The translations under genes were made by a program, and so were the position numbers. A stretch of DNA of 64,000 bases from Pontiella sulfatireligans (lineage in GTDB: Bacteria; Verrucomicrobiota; Kiritimatiellia; Kiritimatiellales; Pontiellaceae), in contig NZ_CAAHFH010000001.1 in the NCBI RefSeq assembly GCF_900890705.1, positions 1 through 64,000 of the forward strand, read 5' to 3'. Under the pieces are notes generated by a model. That model did not search any database. It was not told the DNA's origin and saw only the letters and a list, made by a program, of their open reading frames with translations. Shown here one piece after another: positions 16,852-28,671 of this stretch; position 1 is the stretch's first letter; every line of letters begins with the position of its first letter.

Positions 16852-18039
16852 ATGAGCAAAATTCGAGTAGACCATGTTTTTACGTCCGAGTCGGTGTCTG
16901 AAGGGCATCCCGACAAAGTGTGCGACCAAATTTCCGACGCGATTCTCGACGCCTGTCTAGCGCAGGATTCCAAGAGCCGCGTGGCGTGCGAAACGCTGAC
17001 GACCACCAATCTGGTGGTCAATGCCGGCGAAATCACCTGCGCTGGCTGGGACAATGTCGATCCCGAAGCGATTGCCCGCGAAGTCTGCCGGGATATCGGC
17101 TATGACCGCGAAGAGCTGGAGTTCTGTTCCGAAACGTTTGAATACATCAACCGTCTGCACGGGCAGTCGCCCGATATTTCGCAGGGCGTGACCGAGGGCG
17201 AAGGCCTTTTTGCAGAGCAGGGCGCCGGCGACCAGGGCATGATGTTCGGCTATGCCAGTAACGCCACCGAAGAGCTGATGCCTGCCCCGATTGCCTATAG
17301 CCATCGTCTGCTTGACGAGTTGCAGAAGATCCGCAAGGCCGGAACCCTTTCTTATCTGCGTCCCGACTCCAAATCGCAGGTTTCCGTTCAGCATGTTGAA
17401 GGAAAGCCGGTTGCAATCGATACGGTTGTGGTTTCGCACCAAACCGACGATGTGTCGCTCGAACAGATCCGCGAAGACCTGATCAAGGTCTGCAAGGATG
17501 TGCTGGCTCCGACTGGCCTGCTGAAGGACGAAACCGAATATTTCATTAACCCGACCGGCAAGTTTGTAATCGGCGGCCCCCACGGCGACGCCGGCCTGAC
17601 CGGACGCAAAATTATCGTCGACACCTACGGCGGCGTCGGCAGCCACGGCGGCGGCGCGTTTTCCGGCAAGGATCCCTCGAAGGTTGACCGTTCTGCGGCC
17701 TACTATTCCCGCTATGCGGCCAAAAACATTGTGGCGGCAGGTTTGGCCGACAAGTGCGAAATCCAAGTGGCCTACGCCATTGGCGTTCCGAAGCCGCTGA
17801 GCATCAACGTGGACACCTACGGCACCGGCCGGGTGGATGACCACCGGATTGAAGAAGTGCTGAAGGCCGGCGAAATCTTTGACTTCCGCCCGAGTGCGCT
17901 GATTGCTGATTTGGAGCTTCTGACGCCGAACGGCTGGAGCTACCGCGATTCCGCAGCCTACGGCCACTTTGGCCGTCCGCAGTTTCCGTGGGAAAAGACC
18001 GACAAGGTCGATGCGTTGCTCAAGGCCATCAACCTGTAG
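16852..18039 (+). CDS. metK: S-adenosylmethionine synthase
   Basis: 395 residues, usual length for MetK, which makes SAM from methionine and ATP. Visible family signatures are [16 protein letters not shown] near the start, [12 protein letters not shown], and the glycine-rich [16 protein letters not shown]. The ribosome-binding site is GAGGGATC before the ATG. The 170-base leader (16684-16851) contains no fold I can confidently assign to a known SAM riboswitch class. It is monocistronic and ends in a strong terminator. Confidence 0.98.
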   Translation: MSKIRVDHVFTSESVSEGHPDKVCDQISDAILDACLAQDSKSRVACETLTTTNLVVNAGEITCAGWDNVDPEAIAREVCRDIGYDREELEFCSETFEYINRLHGQSPDISQGVTEGEGLFAEQGAGDQGMMFGYASNATEELMPAPIAYSHRLLDELQKIRKAGTLSYLRPDSKSQVSVQHVEGKPVAIDTVVVSHQTDDVSLEQIREDLIKVCKDVLAPTGLLKDETEYFINPTGKFVIGGPHGDAGLTGRKIIVDTYGGVGSHGGGAFSGKDPSKVDRSAAYYSRYAAKNIVAAGLADKCEIQVAYAIGVPKPLSINVDTYGTGRVDDHRIEEVLKAGEIFDFRPSALIADLELLTPNGWSYRDSAAYGHFGRPQFPWEKTDKVDALLKAINL

Positions 18040-18060
18040 CCGGCCTTACAACCACTGGAC

Positions 18061-18094
18061 AGACGCGTTTTATCCAAAGCGCGTCTTTTTTTTT
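18061..18094 (+). terminator. Rho-independent terminator after metK
   Basis: AGACGCG and CGCGTCT form a perfect 7-bp stem around a 12-base loop, followed by nine T. Confidence 0.9.
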
Positions 18095-18170
18095 GTGTCC
18101 CACTTCCTGCCTTGAAGATTCATTCGCAGCGGGTATAGTGCCCTAACGCATTTTTAACATTGATTGGCCT

Positions 18171-19451
18171 ATGACGAACAAACAGAGAATTGAGAACCTC
18201 GAGACCTATTTGTTGTCCGTTCTGGACGGCACCGAAAAAGGGAAGCTTCCCTCTACGCTTCGCGTTTTCATGCAAGGGCTTTCATGGATATTTGCGGTTA
18301 TTGTTCAGCTTCGCCTGTGGCTGTACAAGCACCGCATCATCCGGCCGAGCACGCTGGGTTGCCAAGTCATCAGCGTTGGCAACCTGACGGTCGGGGGCAC
18401 CGGAAAAACCCCGGTGGTGGAGGTGTTTGCGCGCAACCTGCAGGAGCAGGGCCGCAAGGTGGCCATTCTGAGTCGCGGCTACAAGAGCAAGGAACTGCCG
18501 TTCCTTGAAAAAATGATTCAGCGTATCACCACCGGAAAGATTGAGACGCCGCCTCGCGTGGTGTCCGACGGGCAGCGCCTTTTGCTCGATTCCTGGACCG
18601 CGGGCGACGAGCCCTACATGTTGGCGTCGAATTTGCTCAATGTGGCGGTTGTGGTGGATAAGGACCGCGTGAAGGCCGGCAAGTACGCCATCAAGGAGCT
18701 CGGTTGCGATACGCTGATTCTTGACGACGGCTTTCAGTATTTGAAGCTCGGCCACCGCCTTGATATAGCCTTGGTCGACCGTACCAATCCATTTGGAGGA
18801 GGGCACCTGTTGCCGCGCGGTCTTTTGCGCGAGCCGATGCGCAACATTAAGCGCGCCGGCTTCATTTTTATCACCAAGTGCGGCGAACAGGGCGAGCCCG
18901 AGCTCAAAGAGCAGCTGCGCCGGATGAATCCGCATGCGGAAATCTCGGAATGCCGTCACGCCGCCAAGTTCCTCAAAGATGTCTTCGGCGACAAGACCTA
19001 TGATATGGATATTTTGAAGGGCATGAAGATTGCCGCGGTTTCGGCCATTGCCGTGCCGGAAAGCTTTGAGAAGGCCCTGCGCGCCTTTGGCGCCGAAATT
19101 GTATACACCCGCCGCTTTGCCGATCATCATCGTTTCACGCAGCAAGAGGTCATTAATACGATTAACTTGAGCATTAAGCGGGGTGCTGAGGCCATTTTAA
19201 CGACGGAAAAGGATGCCGTTCGCTTCCCGTTCGTCGACCGCCGCGACATTCCGGTGATTTACATGCGGGTGGAGATCGAGATGCTCAGCGGCGAAGACGA
19301 GTTCATGGACTGGATCTCCCGCATCTGCTTTAAGTCGCCCAGCATTAAGCCCGATCAGGCTAAGGCAAAAAAAAAGGCGGCCGTTGAGGCGGCCGCCATT
19401 TTGCAGAGGGAAAAGGAGAAAGTAAAACCCTCCGCTTATTCACAGGTTTGA
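18171..19451 (+). CDS. lpxK: Tetraacyldisaccharide 4'-kinase
   Basis: 426 residues, longer than the usual 320-350. LpxK phosphorylates the 4'-position of the lipid A disaccharide at the inner membrane. An N-terminal amphipathic/membrane segment (about 35-58) precedes the P-loop [31 protein letters not shown] and [10 protein letters not shown] are classic LpxK blocks. An extra Lys/Ala-rich tail (about 395-426) follows the usual end. It is evidence that the cell makes a lipid A-type outer membrane. Confidence 0.93.
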   Translation: MTNKQRIENLETYLLSVLDGTEKGKLPSTLRVFMQGLSWIFAVIVQLRLWLYKHRIIRPSTLGCQVISVGNLTVGGTGKTPVVEVFARNLQEQGRKVAILSRGYKSKELPFLEKMIQRITTGKIETPPRVVSDGQRLLLDSWTAGDEPYMLASNLLNVAVVVDKDRVKAGKYAIKELGCDTLILDDGFQYLKLGHRLDIALVDRTNPFGGGHLLPRGLLREPMRNIKRAGFIFITKCGEQGEPELKEQLRRMNPHAEISECRHAAKFLKDVFGDKTYDMDILKGMKIAAVSAIAVPESFEKALRAFGAEIVYTRRFADHHRFTQQEVINTINLSIKRGAEAILTTEKDAVRFPFVDRRDIPVIYMRVEIEMLSGEDEFMDWISRICFKSPSIKPDQAKAKKKAAVEAAAILQREKEKVKPSAYSQV

Positions 19452-19495
19452 AGGATTAGACGGGCCGTCTGCCATTCCGTTCATTTTTAGCCCGA

Positions 19496-19522
19496 AAAAG
19501 GCGCCCGCATTGCGGACGCCTT
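19496..19522. terminator. Bidirectional terminator between lpxK and carB
   Basis: AAGGCG-C-CCGC and GCGG-A-CGCCTT pair with one internal mismatch around a 3-base loop. On the minus strand the stem ends in CCTTTTTC, so it suits carB best; on the plus strand it is followed by TTGTGCTTTT. Confidence 0.75.
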
Positions 19523-19546
19523 GTGCTTTTCCAAGGAAAAGCGCCT

Positions 19547-22753
<3,207 letters not shown>

Positions 22754-22762
22754 GGTTCGCTC

Positions 22763-22798
22763 CTGAAACTTGAAACCTGAAACCTGAAACTTGAAATA
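22763..22798 (+). repeat. Word repeat GAAACYTGAAA, left arm beside four-helix-bundle gene
   Basis: Tandem words TGAAACTTGAAACCTGAAAC are followed by CTGAAACTTGAAATA. The right arm at 23168-23210 is the reverse complement of this pattern, so the two bracket the gene at 22802. Confidence 0.85.
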
Positions 22799-22801
22799 GA
22801 G

Positions 22802-23167
22802 TTAGTCTTTGCTCTTTTTCGACATCGTGACAAAAATCGCGATGAGTTCGTTGGCTTCCTGTTTCAGTGGTTTAATTTCCTTTAAATCTAATTTACAACC
22901 CTTGCTTAACACTTCTAACCACAAGAGCGTTTCATCCGCTTCCTGCGTGCATATATCTATTTTTGAAATGAAGTCAGCTTTGCTTCTCGCTCGTGACGCT
23001 TTCCGATAATTCGCGGCAACCGAGGTTCCGGACCGGATAATCTGTTTTCCTGCAACCTGAATGTCATACCGGTCTTTTATTGGAAGCGAACCGTAAAGAT
23101 GAACAACCTGAATCGCGAACGCTGTGGTTCGGTCCCTCAAATCGCATCTGTTGAATTCACTGCTCAT
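22802..23167 (-). CDS. Four-helix bundle protein (S23/23S-IVS family)
   Basis: 121 residues from the ATG at 23167; three further in-frame codons (TTG start) fall inside the flanking repeat. Matches the four-helix bundle family once called 23S rRNA intervening-sequence protein: RDRTTAFAIQVVHL, QIIRSGTSVAANYRKASRARSKADFISK, and a helical EADETLLWLEVL. The family is known from rRNA insertions, free-standing genes and the Avd partner of diversity-generating reverse transcriptases, but its general function is unknown. It has no visible ribosome-binding site; the repeat abuts its start. It sits between guaA and carB. Confidence 0.88.
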   Translation of the reverse strand: MSSEFNRCDLRDRTTAFAIQVVHLYGSLPIKDRYDIQVAGKQIIRSGTSVAANYRKASRARSKADFISKIDICTQEADETLLWLEVLSKGCKLDLKEIKPLKQEANELIAIFVTMSKKSKD

Positions 23168-23210
23168 AAATTTCAAGTTTCAGGTTTCAAGTTTCCAGTT
23201 TCAGGTTTCC
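23168..23210 (-). repeat. Word repeat GAAACYTGAAA, right arm
   Basis: Reads TTTCAAGTTTCAGGTTTCAA and continues with TTTCCAGTTTCAGGTTTCC on the plus strand, an inverted copy of 22763-22798. It ends two bases before the guaA stop codon. Confidence 0.85.
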
Positions 23211-23212
23211 GC

Positions 23213-24760
23213 CTACTCCCACTCGATGGTGCTTGGCGGCTTGGAGCTGATGTCGTAGCAGACTCGGTTGACACCGGGTACTTCGTTGATGATCCGGTTC
23301 GAAATCGAATCCATCACTTCGTAAGGCAGTTTGTACCAGTCCGCCGTCATGCCGTCGCGGCTTTCAACGGCGCGGACTGCGACTACGCTTTCGTAGGTGC
23401 GGTTGTCGCCCATCACGCCAACGGTTTGGATCGGCAGCAGGACGGCGAAGTATTGCCACACATCGAGGTGGTTCGGCATTTTCATGATTTCTTCGCGGAC
23501 GCGCAGGTCGGCCTGTTGCAGCACTTCAATGCGCTCGGGGGTGATGTCGCCGATGATGCGCACGGCCAGCCCGGGGCCGGGGAAGGGCTGGCGGTCGACG
23601 ACGTAGCTTGGGAGTCCCAATTCGCGGCCTACTTCGCGGACTTCGTCCTTGAAGAGTTCGCGCAGCGGCTCCACCAGATCAAACTGGAGGTCTTCGGGCA
23701 GCCCGCCCACGTTGTGGTGCGACTTGATCGTTGCGGACGGTCCGCCGATGGGGGAGACCGATTCAATGACATCGGGATAGAGCGTGCCCTGGGCGAGGAA
23801 TTTTACGGTGTCGCCAAAGCCACGTGCTTTGTCGGCAAACACTTCAATAAAAGTGCCGCCGATGACTTTACGTTTTTCTTCCGGATCGGAGATGCCGGCA
23901 AGTTTGCCGAGGAAGAGATCTCCGGAGTGGGCAACCGTCAGGTCGATGCCAAATGCCCGGCCGAACAGATCTTCAATTTCTTCGGTTTCCTTGTAGCGCA
24001 TCAGCCCGTTGTCGACATAGACGCAGTGGAGCTGCTTGCCAATGGCTTTATGGAGCAGGGCGGCCACAACGGAAGAATCAACACCGCCGGAAAGGCCGAG
24101 CAGCACATGGCCGTTGCCAACCTGTGCGCGAACCTGATTCACCGTGTCTTCAACAAATTTGGACATTTCCCAGTCGCCGGAGCATTTGCAGATGTTGAAC
24201 GCAAAGTTCCAGAACATTTCCTTCCCCTGCGGCGTGTGGACGACTTCCGGGTGGAACTGGACGCCGAAAATTTGGCGGTCGAGATTCTGGATGGTCGCAA
24301 ACGGGCAGTTGTCGGATTCAGCAATGGCTTCAAAACCTTCCGGCATGCTTTCCACTTTATCGCCGTGGCTCATCCAAACCTGAATGTCGGGAGCCAGGCC
24401 CTTAAAGAGGGGCGAGTCCTTGGTGATGGTCATCATGGCCTTGCCGTATTCGCGCTTGAGGCCGGGCTTCACCGAGCCGCCGAGCGTTTGGGCGGCAAGC
24501 TGCATGCCGTAGCAGATTCCAAGGATTGGAATGCCGAGGTCAAACAGGGCCGGGTCGCATTTGGGCGAATCGTCGTCCGGCACGCTGCACGGGCCGCCGG
24601 AAAGAATGATGCCTTTCGGGGCGCGTTTCATCAACTCTTCGGCGGTGGTGTCGAAGCGGATGATTTCGCAGTACACCTTCTGCTCGCGGATGCGGCGGGC
24701 GATCAGCTGGGTGACTTGTGAGCCGTAGTCTAAAATTGCAATCCATTCGGGATGTTTCAT
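23213..24760 (-). CDS. guaA: GMP synthase (glutamine-hydrolysing)
   Basis: 515 residues, full length. It converts XMP to GMP using glutamine and ATP. An N-terminal class I amidotransferase domain has the nucleophile Cys in GICYGMQ and FHPEVVHTPQG with its His/Glu. The ATP-pyrophosphatase domain has the PP-loop LSGGVDSSV, and the C-terminal dimerisation domain ends PPSTIEWE. Its start overlaps the DUF2442 stop by 4 bases (ATGA), implying translational coupling. Confidence 0.98.
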   Translation of the reverse strand: MKHPEWIAILDYGSQVTQLIARRIREQKVYCEIIRFDTTAEELMKRAPKGIILSGGPCSVPDDDSPKCDPALFDLGIPILGICYGMQLAAQTLGGSVKPGLKREYGKAMMTITKDSPLFKGLAPDIQVWMSHGDKVESMPEGFEAIAESDNCPFATIQNLDRQIFGVQFHPEVVHTPQGKEMFWNFAFNICKCSGDWEMSKFVEDTVNQVRAQVGNGHVLLGLSGGVDSSVVAALLHKAIGKQLHCVYVDNGLMRYKETEEIEDLFGRAFGIDLTVAHSGDLFLGKLAGISDPEEKRKVIGGTFIEVFADKARGFGDTVKFLAQGTLYPDVIESVSPIGGPSATIKSHHNVGGLPEDLQFDLVEPLRELFKDEVREVGRELGLPSYVVDRQPFPGPGLAVRIIGDITPERIEVLQQADLRVREEIMKMPNHLDVWQYFAVLLPIQTVGVMGDNRTYESVVAVRAVESRDGMTADWYKLPYEVMDSISNRIINEVPGVNRVCYDISSKPPSTIEWE

Positions 24761-25056
24761 AGTTCGTCTTTCTTCGTGTTATATTCGGGTGCGTCTTCTG
24801 CCACTTTCCAAGCTGGCATTGCGTGTTGCGCTCCAATGATTGGATCAATGGCCAAGTCCTCGTCGACTTGGGGCCAATGGATGCCATATCCGGACGGCGA
24901 TATAGTAAAATCCTCTAATTGTGCCTGAGTTGCCTGTGCCAGTTTTTTTGATTCCTTCGCTAAATCAATGGAGTACGAGTGACCATCGATAACCAGCTCA
25001 AGGATCCGTTCGTTCAAACCTTTCGTTTCTATTTCGTGGATCTTATTCATTTCCAC
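24757..25056 (-). CDS. DUF2442-like protein
   Basis: 99 residues, beginning 14 bases inside the DUF4160 gene and overlapping guaA by 4. The pattern of a short beta-rich start (LELVIDGHSYSIDLAKES) and the ISPSGYGIHWPQVDEDLAID segment matches DUF2442. Proteins of this family usually travel with DUF4160 partners, as here, and the pair has been proposed to be toxin-antitoxin-like. That role is not shown by the sequence. Confidence 0.8.
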   Translation of the reverse strand: MEMNKIHEIETKGLNERILELVIDGHSYSIDLAKESKKLAQATQAQLEDFTISPSGYGIHWPQVDEDLAIDPIIGAQHAMPAWKVAEDAPEYNTKKDEL

Positions 25057-25303
25057 GCTCCTTCTCTACACGTTGCCATTCATTCATGATGTAGTCGAAA
25101 TGGTTAAAGATAATTTTCCTAATCATGCGCCGGTCAGTTGGCTTGAGATTGTATTCATATGCCGGACGGATGTCGTATGTTTCAAAGTTAAGCCAATATT
25201 TAGCGTCACACTCTGCTTTGGTGCAGTGGACATGAGGCGGTTCTCCAGCTTCGTTGGAGTAGAAAAACACTCGCCATCCAAATATGAGCAACACGGTTGG
25301 CAT
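25043..25303 (-). CDS. DUF4160 protein
   Basis: 86 residues. MPTVLLIFGWRVFFYSNEAGEPPHVHC with a following DAKYWLNFE is the signature of DUF4160 (PPH.H motif, here PPHVH). Its ATG overlaps the carA stop by one base (TAATG), and its end overlaps DUF2442 by 14 bases. It probably works with DUF2442; biochemical function unknown. Confidence 0.85.
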   Translation of the reverse strand: MPTVLLIFGWRVFFYSNEAGEPPHVHCTKAECDAKYWLNFETYDIRPAYEYNLKPTDRRMIRKIIFNHFDYIMNEWQRVEKERGNE

Positions 25304-26403
25304 TATTTTTTGTCCGCCTTCATTAAGTCGATGAACTCCTCGAAGAGGTAGAACGGGTCGTGGGGGCCTGGGGCCGCTTCGGGGTGGTATTGAACGCAGA
25401 AGAGCGGCTGGTGCTTATGTTTCAGCCCAGCCACAGTGTTGTCGTTCAGGTTAATGTGGGTGATTTCGGCGATGTCGCTGTTCACAGAGTCGGCGTCGAT
25501 GCAGAAGCCGTGGTTGTGCGAGGCGATCTCCACCTTGGTGGTGCGCAGGTCCTGAATAGGCTGGTTGCCACCGCGGTGGCCGAACTTGAGCTTGAAGGTT
25601 GTCGCGCCGAGGGCGCGGCCGAGCATCTGGTGGCCGAAGCAGATTCCAAACATGGGAATTTTGGACTCGATCAGCTTGCTGACGAGTTCGGTGACCTGGG
25701 GCGCGCCGGCCGGGTCGCCGGGGCCGTTGGAAACAAAGATGCCGTCGGGGCTGGATGCTAGTATTTCGGCGGCGTCGGTGGTGTTCGGGTAAACGGTGCA
25801 TTCGCACCCAAGGTCGTCGAAGATGCGCAGTTGGTTGAGCTTAATACCGCAGTCGATCACTGCCGCCCTGTAAGAGGCGTCGGCTTTGCCGCCCTCGGGC
25901 CAGACATATTTCTCGTCGATGGTGACTTCGGTGGCGAGGTCGCGGCCAACGAGCCCTTCGGAAGCCTTGGCCTTTTCAACCAGGCTGGCTTTGTCGAGGT
26001 CTTCGGTGGAGATCACGCATTTCATCGCGCCTTTGTCGCGAATGTGGAGGGTGATGGCGCGGGTGTCGACGTCATCGATGCCGATTTTGCCGTTTTCCTC
26101 CAGATATTCGGCCAGCGACTTGGTTGCACGCCAGTTGCTGTAGATGCGCGAGCATTCGCTGACCACAAGCCCTTGTGCGAAGATTCCGCGGGACTCCACA
26201 TCTTCGTCGTTGATGCCGTAGTTCCCAATGAGCGGATAGGTCATGGTGACGATCTGTCCGTGGTAGGAGGGGTCGGTGAGGATCTCTTGATAGCCGGTCA
26301 TTGAGGTGTTGAAAACCAGCTCTCCGTAGAATTCGCCGGCGCCGGCAAAGGCGTGTCCTTCAAAGCAGGTTCCGTCTTCGAGTGCAATAATCGCTTTTTT
26401 CAT
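25303..26403 (-). CDS. carA: Carbamoyl-phosphate synthase small subunit
   Basis: 366 residues, normal length. The glutamine amidotransferase subunit supplies ammonia to CarB. The N-terminal domain starts KKAIIALEDGTCFEG. The amidotransferase domain contains the Cys in MFGICFGHQML and the His/Glu in VQYHPEAAPGPHD, and FVSNGPGDP is also present. First gene of a six-gene minus-strand operon with tight overlaps downstream. Confidence 0.97.
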   Translation of the reverse strand: MKKAIIALEDGTCFEGHAFAGAGEFYGELVFNTSMTGYQEILTDPSYHGQIVTMTYPLIGNYGINDEDVESRGIFAQGLVVSECSRIYSNWRATKSLAEYLEENGKIGIDDVDTRAITLHIRDKGAMKCVISTEDLDKASLVEKAKASEGLVGRDLATEVTIDEKYVWPEGGKADASYRAAVIDCGIKLNQLRIFDDLGCECTVYPNTTDAAEILASSPDGIFVSNGPGDPAGAPQVTELVSKLIESKIPMFGICFGHQMLGRALGATTFKLKFGHRGGNQPIQDLRTTKVEIASHNHGFCIDADSVNSDIAEITHINLNDNTVAGLKHKHQPLFCVQYHPEAAPGPHDPFYLFEEFIDLMKADKK

Positions 26404-26432
26404 AGTTTTTTCCGTAATATCCCACCGTTGAA

Positions 26433-26472
26433 GGACATGGTTTTTTCAAAATTCGGAGTATCATCCATGTCC
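26433..26472. promoter_or_regulatory. Dyad in carA leader
   Basis: GGACATGG (26433-26440) and CCATGTCC (26465-26472) are perfect 8-bp inverted arms around 24 bases, about 30 bases before the carA ATG. It could be an operator or RNA hairpin; no U-tract directly follows on the minus strand. Confidence 0.4.
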
Positions 26473-26554
26473 CGCGCCCGCCTTGCAACCCTTTATGGAC
26501 ACGAAATGTTTTCAGCCCCTTAGGGCGGCGGTTTTGAGGCTGAAAATACAGGAC

Positions 26555-26583
26555 TTGACCTAATCGGTTAAGCTCCATACACT
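26555..26583 (+). promoter_or_regulatory. Strong sigma-70-like promoter
   Basis: TTGACC (26555-26560), exactly 17 bases, then TACACT (26578-26583). It reads toward the gene at 26719 and would give a leader of about 130 bases that contains small dyads (GCTCCCTTGAGGAGC). Confidence 0.7.
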
Positions 26584-26718
26584 ACGCCCTCATTTTTAGG
26601 AAAGCTCCCTTGAGGAGCCAGTTGACAGATGAGGTTGTTTGTTGCTCGGGCGCAAGAACCGATAACCCATGACGGATAGCTGTCGGCCGACTAACGAATA
26701 ACGAAAACGGAGTTTTTT

Positions 26719-27423
26719 ATGAGCAAAGACGCGAAAGCAGAAGGCCAGCAGGTCAGTAACACGCATGCCTTGATCTTCGAACTTGAATATGTTGCCGCCA
26801 AGACGCGCGCGGTTGAATTCGCATCCATCCAGAGTGCGGCCAAGACCAAAGGGGTTGAGATAACACCGGTTCTGTTTTCCCGTTCAGGAATGTCTCCGTT
26901 GCACAGAGCGGCCGTAACCGACGTGCTTAAGCGGGCCGGCAAAAAGACCGACGCCATTGAAAAGGCCGTTGCCGAAGTGGACAAAACCGTTGCCAACTAT
27001 TGCGAAAACGAGGCCGAACTCGACAAGGGGCTGGCTAAACTCATTAAAGCCACTCAGGATCGCGACATTCCGGTGCTTACCTTTACCGCGCTGCCCGAAG
27101 CCATTGCCAAGAAGCTGATGGCCAAACTCGGGCTTGATGCATTGGGGGTTGAACTGATCATTCCTGAAGAGGTGAAGGAATCCTTCCCGCGCGCAGACGA
27201 CTGGTTGAAAATGCTCAAGCAATGCAATAAGGAAAGCGCCACCCTCGTCGCGGTTGTGTCCTCGCAGATCGCCTGCAAGGGCGCGCTGACCGCCGGCGCC
27301 GCCTGTATTGTTGTTCCCGACGAATACACCGTGTTCCAAGACTTCAGCGGCGCCAAGATGGTGCTCGACTCGCTCTCCGACGAAAAGCCGGACGCGATTC
27401 TGAATCTCACCCTGCGCATGTAG
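26719..27423 (+). CDS. HAD-like fold protein lacking catalytic residues
   Basis: 234 residues. The order of elements resembles a beta-phosphoglucomutase-type HAD protein: HALIFELEYVAAKTR takes the place of the DxDG motif, then helical cap, VLTFTALPEAIAKKLMAKLG at the motif II position, then FPRADDWLKMLKQ and an ACKGALTAGAACIVVP segment. The nucleophile Asp is replaced (FELE), so phosphatase activity is unlikely. It is monocistronic, with a good promoter and terminator, which suggests a maintained binding or structural role. The HAD assignment is by pattern and moderate. Confidence 0.6.
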   Translation: MSKDAKAEGQQVSNTHALIFELEYVAAKTRAVEFASIQSAAKTKGVEITPVLFSRSGMSPLHRAAVTDVLKRAGKKTDAIEKAVAEVDKTVANYCENEAELDKGLAKLIKATQDRDIPVLTFTALPEAIAKKLMAKLGLDALGVELIIPEEVKESFPRADDWLKMLKQCNKESATLVAVVSSQIACKGALTAGAACIVVPDEYTVFQDFSGAKMVLDSLSDEKPDAILNLTLRM

Positions 27424-27447
27424 TTGCCAGACCATGCCAATTATAAG

Positions 27448-27482
27448 AAAAGCGCTGACTACTGAAGGTCGGCGCTTTTTTT
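27448..27482 (+). terminator. Rho-independent terminator
   Basis: AGCGCTGAC and GTCGGCGCT form a 9-bp stem (one G-T pair) around an 8-base loop, followed by seven T. Confidence 0.9.
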
Positions 27483-27527
27483 ATGTAAGATTGTTCAACC
27501 GGCAACGTATAGTGTTTATAGAATGCT

Positions 27528-28151
27528 ATGAGCAACCATGATTCCAGCGCAACGTTGTCGGCCTGCCATACCCGCGAAAGCCTTTTGCTTCGGCTGAAGG
27601 ATGGCCGGGAGGATGAACGGGCTTGGCAGGACTTCCACAACACCTACGGGCGGCTGATCTTTGGCTATTCGCTGCATTTTGACATCAACTATGCCGAGGC
27701 CGAGGATATTGTGCAGGAGGTCTGCGTCAAGGTGTTCCGGCAGATTGTCCGCTTCGACTACTCCCCGGAACGCGGCCGGTTTCGAGGCTGGCTGAAGACG
27801 ATTACGCGCAATGCCGTGATCGACTATCTCCGTCGCAAGCAAAACCGGCGGCATGTTGACGAGGAGTTTCGCGATCAGCAGCTGCGGGATTTGGAAGCCG
27901 AATCGGCGGCTGATGATGAGACTTGGCATTTGGAGTGGGAAAAGGCCATCTACGAAGCCGCGCTGGAGCAGGTGCGCAAGCGGGTGGGAGAAAAAACATT
28001 CCGCATTTTCCAGCGTTATGTGCTCGATGGTCATTCGGCGACGGAGGTTTCCGATGAAACCACGCTGGATGCGAACGCCGTTTATGCCGTGAAACACCGC
28101 GTGCTGAAATTTATCCGCGAAGAGATCGCAACAATTCTTGAAGGGGAATGA
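27528..28151 (+). CDS. ECF-type RNA polymerase sigma factor
   Basis: 207 residues. Region 2 is visible as AWQDFHNTYGRLIFGYSLH..AEDIVQEVCVKVFRQI, then FRGWLKTITRNAVIDYLRRKQ; region 4 is near the C-terminus (VLDGHSATEVSDETTLDANAVYAVKHRVLKFI). The shape resembles the ECF sigmas that planctomycetes and relatives encode beside Ser/Thr kinases. The next two genes encode an FHA protein and such a kinase, spaced 9 and 55 bases apart. No anti-sigma gene is present, so control may run through phosphorylation; that is inference. Confidence 0.9.
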   Translation: MSNHDSSATLSACHTRESLLLRLKDGREDERAWQDFHNTYGRLIFGYSLHFDINYAEAEDIVQEVCVKVFRQIVRFDYSPERGRFRGWLKTITRNAVIDYLRRKQNRRHVDEEFRDQQLRDLEAESAADDETWHLEWEKAIYEAALEQVRKRVGEKTFRIFQRYVLDGHSATEVSDETTLDANAVYAVKHRVLKFIREEIATILEGE

Positions 28152-28160
28152 AAGGCACAT

Positions 28161-28616
28161 ATGAATGCGCAATTCTACAACGAATCACCTCCGGATCTTT
28201 CGGATGCCCAAATTATCCAGCGGCTGAAGGCGGCGGCGGAAAGCGACGATGTTTTTGCGGCCACCCGCGCATGGAGCATGGAAAAGATGCGCCAGTCCGT
28301 CGCTTCCCGCGGCGACTGTTTCGACCGGAAAGGCGCGATTGCCTTAGAGCTGGACGGCGAGGAAGTGCTGCGCCTCTGCATGTGCGACCTGCCAGCCACA
28401 ATCGGTCGTGGCGAAAAAGCGGACTTCCAGCTGGAATTCGAGGGGATTTCGCGCCTGCACTGCCGCCTCGAGCGGGTCGGAAGCCTTGTGCGCCTTTGCG
28501 ATGCAGAATCCAAGAACGGCACTAGGCTCAACGGAAAAAAGATTAATTCCGAGGAGTTGTGCGACCGCGACGTCATCCAGCTGGGAACGGTTTCCTTGTG
28601 CGTGAAGCGTGTTTGA
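28161..28616 (+). CDS. FHA-domain protein
   Basis: 151 residues with AAAGG before the ATG. The N-terminal 60 residues are helical and charged. The C-terminal half is an FHA domain, which binds phosphothreonine: ATIGRGEKADFQL, then ISRLHCRLE (the Ser/Arg/His phosphate-binding block) and SKNGTRLNG (the Asn loop). No membrane segment. Position between the sigma factor and the kinase suggests a phosphothreonine adaptor joining the two. Confidence 0.92.
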   Translation: MNAQFYNESPPDLSDAQIIQRLKAAAESDDVFAATRAWSMEKMRQSVASRGDCFDRKGAIALELDGEEVLRLCMCDLPATIGRGEKADFQLEFEGISRLHCRLERVGSLVRLCDAESKNGTRLNGKKINSEELCDRDVIQLGTVSLCVKRV

Positions 28617-28671
28617 TTTTTTTATCGTTTATTTACGTTTATTTGTTGCTTGATTTTCTTACCCTTTGTTT

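Noticed and set aside
26584..26718. Structured regulatory RNA in the leader of the HAD-like gene
   Set aside because: Only small hairpins are seen; no known riboswitch core recognised.
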